Shown piece by piece: positions 9,251-12,471 of a DNA stretch of 12,471 bases; the stretch's first letter is position 1, and each line of letters begins with the position of its first letter. The stretch is from assembly GCA_964516055.1 (NCBI GenBank), contig CAZEYK010000037.1, positions 1 through 12,471 of the forward strand, given 5' to 3'. The position numbers and the translations under genes were made by a program. The notes beneath the pieces were generated by a model. It was not told the origin of the DNA. It saw only the letters and a list, made by a program, of their open reading frames with translations, and made no database searches. This DNA is from JABIEQ01 sp964516055. Lineage in GTDB: Bacteria; Patescibacteriota; Patescibacteriia; Magasanikbacterales; UBA922.

Positions 9251-9693
9251 GAAAGTTTTTGCATAACGCGCTCTCGAACACGAGAACCGTCTGCTTGTCC
9301 ATTCACACGTAACATTACTGGTCCCATCACGTTACCGATATCTTTGGGACTCGTTGCTCCTGAAGCTGCAATGACTTCAGAAATAATAGTATCAAGCTCT
9401 ATATCAGATAGCTGTGCTGGAAGATATGCTTCAAGAACACCTAACTCATATTGAGCTTTTTGAACAAGATCGTCTCGGCCCGCTTTACCAAATTCAACAA
9501 GTGAATCACTTACCTGTTTTACTTCCCTTTTTACCACAGCAAGAGTTGCAACGTCATCAAGACTAGTAACCCCCGCTGCTATTTCAGCATTTTTTATAGC
9601 TCCCATAAGCATACGAAGAACAGAAACGCGGTCAGCATCTCTGTCCTTCATAGCAGTAATTTGCGCTTGTTGTAGAGTGTCTCGAAGCGTCAT
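9247..9693 (-). CDS. yqeY: GatB/YqeY domain protein
   Basis: 148 aa, the usual length for the stand-alone YqeY family. Family features visible are the N-terminal helical part (AMKDRDADRVSVLRMLMGAIKN), the AGRDDLVQKAQYEL segment leading to LEAYLPAQLS, and a C-terminal GATSPKDIGNVMGPVM…GQADGSRV motif. This matches the tail domain of GatB, the amidotransferase subunit that makes Gln-tRNA/Asn-tRNA; the tail binds tRNA. The cellular role of free-standing YqeY is not settled, though a tRNA-linked role is usually supposed. It starts 9 nt after the rpsU stop, with no SD of its own, so translation is probably coupled to rpsU. An rpsU-yqeY pair is a recurrent bacterial arrangement. The family call is secure; the exact function is unknown. 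Confidence 0.93.
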   Translation of the reverse strand: MTLRDTLQQAQITAMKDRDADRVSVLRMLMGAIKNAEIAAGVTSLDDVATLAVVKREVKQVSDSLVEFGKAGRDDLVQKAQYELGVLEAYLPAQLSDIELDTIISEVIAASGATSPKDIGNVMGPVMLRVNGQADGSRVRERVMQKLS

Positions 9694-9702
9694 GGGACTA
9701 TG

Positions 9703-9948
9703 TTATTTATCTTTTCGATTCATGGTATCTTCGACAGGAAGCTTTCCAATTTTCTGAAGATAATTTGTCTTTGAAACAAGTTTCTGTTTACGAACGGCGT
9801 TTGTACGTTTTACATTTTTGCTCTTACCGTCTTGATAAAACTTCACTTTTTTTGCTTGAAGAATTACCCCAGAATCTTTCCATCGTCGCTTTACACGACG
9901 AATGAATGCCTCAAAAGACTCACCTTTTTTCCGTTTAATATCCGACAG
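9703..9948 (-). CDS. rpsU: 30S ribosomal protein bS21, apparent CTG start
   Basis: 81 aa, basic. The core ESFEAFIRRVKRRWKDSGVI followed by LQAKKVKFY aligns with the conserved bS21 pattern (xPFxxAxRRFKRxxxxxGxxxExRRREFYEKP). The tail is Lys/Arg-rich and about 10 residues longer than in E. coli bS21. bS21 binds the 30S platform near the 3' end of 16S rRNA and helps initiation. The frame has an in-frame TGA at 9955-9957, so the only possible start codons are ATT (9954), AAT or CTG (9948). CTG lies 9 nt after the GGAGG core, a normal distance, whereas ATT would be only 3 nt away. I therefore choose CTG, giving (M)SDIKRKKGESFE…, which matches the expected bS21 N-terminus. It has its own promoter and a 65-nt leader, and is followed closely by yqeY. 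The family is firm; the exact start codon is inferred. Confidence 0.88.
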   Translation of the reverse strand: MSDIKRKKGESFEAFIRRVKRRWKDSGVILQAKKVKFYQDGKSKNVKRTNAVRKQKLVSKTNYLQKIGKLPVEDTMNRKDK

Positions 9949-9952
9949 ATTA

Positions 9953-9970
9953 ATTCACCTCCCAGTGAAT
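9953..9970 (-). promoter_or_regulatory. rpsU ribosome binding site in a hairpin loop
   Basis: The rpsU leader contains GGAGGTGA, an 8-nt perfect complement to the usual 16S 3' end (SD core 9958-9963). It sits in a perfect inverted repeat, ATTCAC-TGGGAG-GTGAAT: a 6-bp stem with a 6-nt loop that exposes GGGAG and sequesters GTGA. This decides the CTG start at 9948 and could be a translational control site. The hairpin is seen in the sequence; regulation is inferred. Confidence 0.65.
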
Positions 9971-10020
9971 AATATAAGAATAAATTCTAGACTTCCAAAC
10001 AATGTAGGAAATCATCTTCG

Positions 10021-10049
10021 AGTATACACACCATTCCAAAAAATGTCAA
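10021..10049 (-). promoter_or_regulatory. Sigma70-type promoter of rpsU-yqeY
   Basis: On the minus strand, a perfect -35 TTGACA (10044-10049), a 17-bp spacer and -10 TATACT (10021-10026). It lies just downstream of the hisS stop codon (10062). Transcription would start near 10014, giving a leader of about 65 nt before the CTG start. This is the best promoter match in the window, consistent with a highly expressed ribosomal protein gene. Confidence 0.85.
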
Positions 10050-10061
10050 ACTCATCCACAG

Positions 10062-11513
10062 CTATTTTGTCGCTCTGTTAAGGAGTTTTTGAAGTGTTTT
10101 AGCAAGTTTTTTTTCATCAATAATTTCTTGAATTCCTGATTCCATATCCCGAATAATAACCGTACCATCTTGAATTTCCTTTTGTCCCAAAATAACGGTA
10201 TGAGTGGCATTATATTTTGCCGCAACTTCAAGCTGTGATTTGAGTGATGTTTTTGCAAGATTATGGATAAACATAATCCCCTGCTTTCTCATCTCCTCAA
10301 TAAGATACAATGCCCGTCGTCGCGCTTGCGCTCCAAGCTGAGCAAAATAAATAGGTGGCCGATTGTCAAAGCTATAATCAATAGTATCTCTTGATTCAAT
10401 ATTTTTTCGCATAGCAAGAAGGACACGTTCAAGTCCAATGGCAAATCCACAAGCAGGTGTATCATGTCCACCAAGTTGTTTTACCAACCCATCATATCGC
10501 CCTCCACCACCAAGTGCACTTTGAGATCCATCAGTACTATCAATAGCAAAAAATTCAAATACGGTATCAGTATAATAATCCAATCCCCGAACAAGCGTTG
10601 GTTGCAAGATATATGGGATACCACACTCATCAAGATGTTCAAGCACACTCATAAAAAACTTCTTCGAATCATCAGAAAGCCAATCAAGGATCTGTGGCGC
10701 TTCTTCAAGGACAACTTTATCTCCTTCATCTTTTGAATCAAGAATACGAAGTGGATTTTTAAGTAATCGTTTTTTTGAAATATCAGACAACATGCTCCGT
10801 TTGCTTCGCAAATAACTTGATAACTCAAGCAAATATCGTTGTCGATCATCCAAATTTCCAATACTGTTAATGTGTACCTGACAATCAATTCCCAACTCCT
10901 TCAAATAATTATAAGCAACCACAATCAACTCCGCATCAACAACTGCATCTCGAACACCATACACCTCGCAATCAAACTGCCGAAACTGTCGGTATCTTCC
11001 AGCTTGAGGTCTATCATGACGAAACATTGGACCAATAGTCCACATTTTTACCGGCTGTGGTTGTGAGTGCATACCATGAGAAATGTATACCCGCGCAGAT
11101 GACGCAGTAAACTCTGGTCGCAAAGCCACTTTTTTTTCATCTTTATCTTCAAATACATACATTTCCTTTTCCACCACATCAGTATCTTTTCCAATAGATC
11201 GAATAAACAAACTGGCATCTTCGAGTATTGGCGTTTCAGTATACCCAAAATTATACGCACGAGAAATATCAGAAGCAGCGTTATAAATGGTGAGCCACAA
11301 GTTACCATCTTTTGGTAAAATATCTCTCATTCCACGAAGAAGCATTGGCACTTTTTTTGCCAAAGATTTCTTTGCACTTTGTTTTTTCTTAGATGGAACA
11401 ATCACTTTTTTTTCAGAAGACTGTTTTTTTACAACGGTCTTTTTTGAAACGTCTTTTTTGATTGTCTTTTTTGCAGAGGCCTTTTTTGTAGTAGTTTTTT
11501 TTCGTGAGGGCAT
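10062..11513 (-). CDS. hisS: Histidyl-tRNA synthetase with lysine-rich N-terminal extension
   Basis: 483 aa from the ATG at 11513. Class II aminoacyl-tRNA synthetase that charges tRNA-His. Visible are: the entry LLRGMRDILPKDG (58-70, where most bacterial HisRS begin), LRPEFTASSARVY (131-142), motif 2 FRHDRPQAGRYRQFRQFDCEVYG (164-186), the histidine A loop VRGLDYYTDTVFE (308-320), ALGGGGRYDGLV (333-344), motif 3 CGFAIGLERVLL (355-366), and a C-terminal anticodon-binding domain (about 385-483). Residues 1-56 are an extra Lys/Ala/Ser/Thr-rich tail, not part of the usual enzyme. The frame is open further upstream to an ATG at 11561, but that start lies in the lepB terminator hairpin and would add a hydrophobic MRAFYHVFYLF… stretch, so I reject it. 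No SD precedes 11513 (TTATTCTTTCTTT), and I found no good promoter between lepB and hisS. Family call certain; start likely. Confidence 0.95.
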   Translation of the reverse strand: MPSRKKTTTKKASAKKTIKKDVSKKTVVKKQSSEKKVIVPSKKKQSAKKSLAKKVPMLLRGMRDILPKDGNLWLTIYNAASDISRAYNFGYTETPILEDASLFIRSIGKDTDVVEKEMYVFEDKDEKKVALRPEFTASSARVYISHGMHSQPQPVKMWTIGPMFRHDRPQAGRYRQFRQFDCEVYGVRDAVVDAELIVVAYNYLKELGIDCQVHINSIGNLDDRQRYLLELSSYLRSKRSMLSDISKKRLLKNPLRILDSKDEGDKVVLEEAPQILDWLSDDSKKFFMSVLEHLDECGIPYILQPTLVRGLDYYTDTVFEFFAIDSTDGSQSALGGGGRYDGLVKQLGGHDTPACGFAIGLERVLLAMRKNIESRDTIDYSFDNRPPIYFAQLGAQARRRALYLIEEMRKQGIMFIHNLAKTSLKSQLEVAAKYNATHTVILGQKEIQDGTVIIRDMESGIQEIIDEKKLAKTLQKLLNRATK

Positions 11514-11551
11514 AAAGAAAGAATAACAGAATAAATAAAAGACATGATAAA

Positions 11552-11568
11552 ATGCCCGCAATGGGCAT
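11552..11568 (-). terminator. Probable Rho-independent terminator after lepB
   Basis: Ten nt after the lepB stop codon, the minus strand reads ATGCCC-ATTGC-GGGCAT followed by TTTAT: a 6-bp GC-containing stem with a 5-nt loop and a short T-tract. It would end lepB transcription or partly attenuate read-through into hisS, whose ATG lies 38 nt farther on. Confidence 0.55.
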
Positions 11569-11578
11569 GTGTTATATA

Positions 11579-12214
11579 TTAATCAGTAAGATAACTATGA
11601 TGTTCAAATAACGTAACTCGATTAAATGGCCATCCACGAAGCCAAGCTTTACCAACAATAGTATCTTCCTGTATAGGTCCAAATCTCCGAGAATCAAAAC
11701 TTTCATCTCGGTTATCACCAAGCACAAAATATTCATTAGGACCAAGACTCACATTAGTAGAGCCTGTTGTCTCCTCAGAAATATAATCTTCTTCGAGAAC
11801 AAATCCTTGTGGATATTCATCATTATAAACGAATACTTTTCCTGATTCTACTTTTACTCGTTCTCCAGGAAGTCCAATAATTCGTTTCAAATAAAAATCT
11901 TTCAAATCAACAGGTGCACGAAACACAATGACATCACCACGTTCAGGATTCTTATGTCGTAATCCATACGTAAGCTGATCAATAATCAAATAATCACTTT
12001 GTACAAAATTTGGCTCCATGGACTGCCCTTTTACATAAAAAGGTTTAAACAAAAACATCCGAACCACACCAATAGTAATTCCTGCCAAAACAATCACTTT
12101 TATAACTTCAAGAAAAAATAACCCCAAAACACTAAAAAAACTCTTAGCTGGTGGAGCAAGAGGAATAGAGGAAGTTTCCTCTATATCAGGAGATGGAGAA
12201 TGTTCTTCTATCAT
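11579..12214 (-). CDS. lepB: Signal peptidase I
   Basis: 211 aa from the ATG at 12214. Cleaves signal peptides from exported proteins on the outer face of the cytoplasmic membrane. One membrane helix is at about 32-56. The catalytic serine is S65 in KGQSMEPN (box B); the general-base lysine is K110 in YLKRIIGLPGE (box D); box E is GDNRDESFDSRRFGPI (166-181). A Pro/Ser/Glu-rich cytoplasmic tail of about 23 residues precedes the helix. The frame is open to a TTG at 12238, but a -10 hexamer sits directly against it (12239-12244), so the transcript would start downstream of that codon; ATG 12214 is therefore chosen. No clear SD is present and the leader would be only about 18 nt. The pilin/Ig proteins in the same window carry VFA|Q sites that this enzyme could process. 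Confidence 0.95.
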   Translation of the reverse strand: MIEEHSPSPDIEETSSIPLAPPAKSFFSVLGLFFLEVIKVIVLAGITIGVVRMFLFKPFYVKGQSMEPNFVQSDYLIIDQLTYGLRHKNPERGDVIVFRAPVDLKDFYLKRIIGLPGERVKVESGKVFVYNDEYPQGFVLEEDYISEETTGSTNVSLGPNEYFVLGDNRDESFDSRRFGPIQEDTIVGKAWLRGWPFNRVTLFEHHSYLTD

Positions 12215-12238
12215 AGAGATAAGATATATTACAGACAA

Positions 12239-12266
12239 ATTATATCAGAATACATGAAAAAATCAA
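12239..12266 (-). promoter_or_regulatory. lepB promoter, extended -10
   Basis: Minus strand: -35 TTGATT (12261-12266), 16-bp spacer, and a perfect -10 TATAAT (12239-12244) preceded by TGA, giving an extended TGnTATAAT. The start would be near 12232, about 18 nt before the lepB ATG. It faces away from the tRNA promoters. Confidence 0.7.
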
Positions 12267-12279
12267 ACATCCAATACCA

Positions 12280-12308
12280 TTGACGAAATAGAAAGAATAT
12301 ACTATGAT
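12280..12308 (+). promoter_or_regulatory. Upstream promoter P1 of the tRNA-Val transcript
   Basis: -35 TTGACG (12280-12285), 17-bp spacer, -10 TATGAT (12303-12308), pointing towards the tRNA. The start would be near 12315, about 105 nt before the tRNA 5' end. Its -35 lies 13 bp from the divergent lepB -35. Confidence 0.6.
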
Positions 12309-12325
12309 CTTTCCACTGTAGATAC

Positions 12326-12354
12326 TTGCAATACACAAGGAGATACGATATACT
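12326..12354 (+). promoter_or_regulatory. Proximal promoter P2 of the tRNA-Val transcript
   Basis: -35 TTGCAA (12326-12331), exactly 17 bp, -10 TATACT (12349-12354). The start would be near 12361, leaving about 59 nt of leader before the tRNA. Together with P1 it makes a tandem promoter pair, as often found before stable RNA genes. Confidence 0.65.
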
Positions 12355-12379
12355 GTTTTCGCCTTCATAAAGAATCTAC

Positions 12380-12414
12380 GAGCCTCTCATCATCAGGGCC
12401 CATATGAGCTGCTC
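12380..12414 (+). repeat. Inverted repeat (hairpin) in the tRNA 5' leader
   Basis: GAGC/GCTC (4 bp), a 2x2 CT/CT mismatch, CTCAT/ATGAG (5 bp) and a 13-nt loop containing GGGCCC. It ends 5 nt before the tRNA. It could aid leader folding or RNase P/RNase processing, or be chance. Confidence 0.35.
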
Positions 12415-12419
12415 AACAA

Positions 12420-12471
12420 GGACTCATAGCTCAGTTGGTTAGAGCGCTACATTGACATTGTAGAGGTCAGA
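12420..12471 (+). tRNA. tRNA-Val (anticodon GAC), 3' end beyond window
   Basis: The 5' acceptor strand GGACTCA is followed by TA, the D arm GCTC-AGTTGGTTA-GAGC, G26, and the anticodon arm CTACA-TTGACAT-TGTAG with U33, anticodon GAC and A37. The variable region then starts with AGGTC. GAC reads GUC/GUU valine codons. The T arm and the 3' acceptor strand lie outside the window, so the acceptor pairing cannot be checked. Confidence 0.9.

Noticed and set aside
9903..9957. TGA in the rpsU frame read as glycine (alternative genetic code) so that the gene extends upstream
   Set aside because: No in-frame TGA occurs in the >2300-codon giant frame or the other genes, and reading back past the TGA in the rpsU frame gives no ATG/GTG/TTG start.
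11287..11526. Plus-strand frame rich in Phe/Val opposite the hisS 5' end, looking like a membrane protein
   Set aside because: It is simply the complement of the lysine-rich coding region (AAA/AAG read as TTT/CTT).
11514..11561. Longer hisS from an ATG at 11561
   Set aside because: The start would lie in the loop of the lepB terminator hairpin and add a hydrophobic stretch absent from HisRS.
12215..12238. Longer lepB from a TTG at 12238
   Set aside because: It touches the -10 hexamer at 12239-12244 and so would not be on the transcript.
12254..12283. Short plus-strand frame ATG AAA AAA … TGA between lepB and the tRNA
   Set aside because: Only nine codons, no SD, and it overlaps the promoter elements.

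Overview
The window reads as a stretch of a Patescibacteria/CPR (Parcubacteria-like) chromosome. This is inferred from gene content: a two-helix VirB2/T4SS-type pilin module fused to very long extracellular Ig/TIG chains, an AT-rich genome, tightly packed housekeeping genes and standard-code translation. TGA is never read as sense in any gene here, which argues against the Gracilibacteria/Absconditabacteria code. I cannot place it more precisely.

All protein genes lie on the minus strand; reading from the right edge they are as follows. (1) A truncated plus-strand tRNA-Val(GAC) runs off the right edge, with two tandem sigma70-type promoters and a leader hairpin. (2) lepB, signal peptidase I, is driven by a divergent extended -10 promoter. 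(3) hisS, histidyl-tRNA synthetase, carries an unusual lysine-rich N-terminal extension. (4) rpsU (bS21) was found by reading the frame: it has no ATG/GTG/TTG start and appears to use CTG behind an excellent Shine-Dalgarno (SD) sequence shown in a hairpin loop. It has its own near-consensus promoter. (5) yqeY (GatB/YqeY domain) follows after 9 nt. (6) A 736-aa secreted pilin/Ig protein comes next. (7) Four nt later a second, giant paralogue begins; it is open for at least 2323 codons and leaves the window at the left edge. This giant frame accounts for positions 1-6971, and I checked it codon by codon without finding a stop or frameshift.

The two paralogues share a signal peptide ending VFA|Q and about 97 N-terminal residues that are roughly 73% identical: two membrane helices joined by a short positively charged loop, as in VirB2-like T4SS pilins. 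Beyond that they differ completely. The first carries three SbsA/Big_5-like Ig domains. The giant carries TIG domains, a LamG-like module, Big_5-like domains and a block of cysteine-rich CGxGxxxxGExCD repeats. Their predicted topology puts the huge C-terminal parts outside the cell. The likely role is a pilus- or membrane-anchored surface adhesin pair, plausibly for host attachment by an episymbiont (inference). LepB upstream would be able to process both signal peptides.

No insertion sequences, CRISPR arrays, integrases or rRNAs were seen. No gap longer than 300 bases lacks a gene; the largest (12215-12419) holds the divergent promoters.
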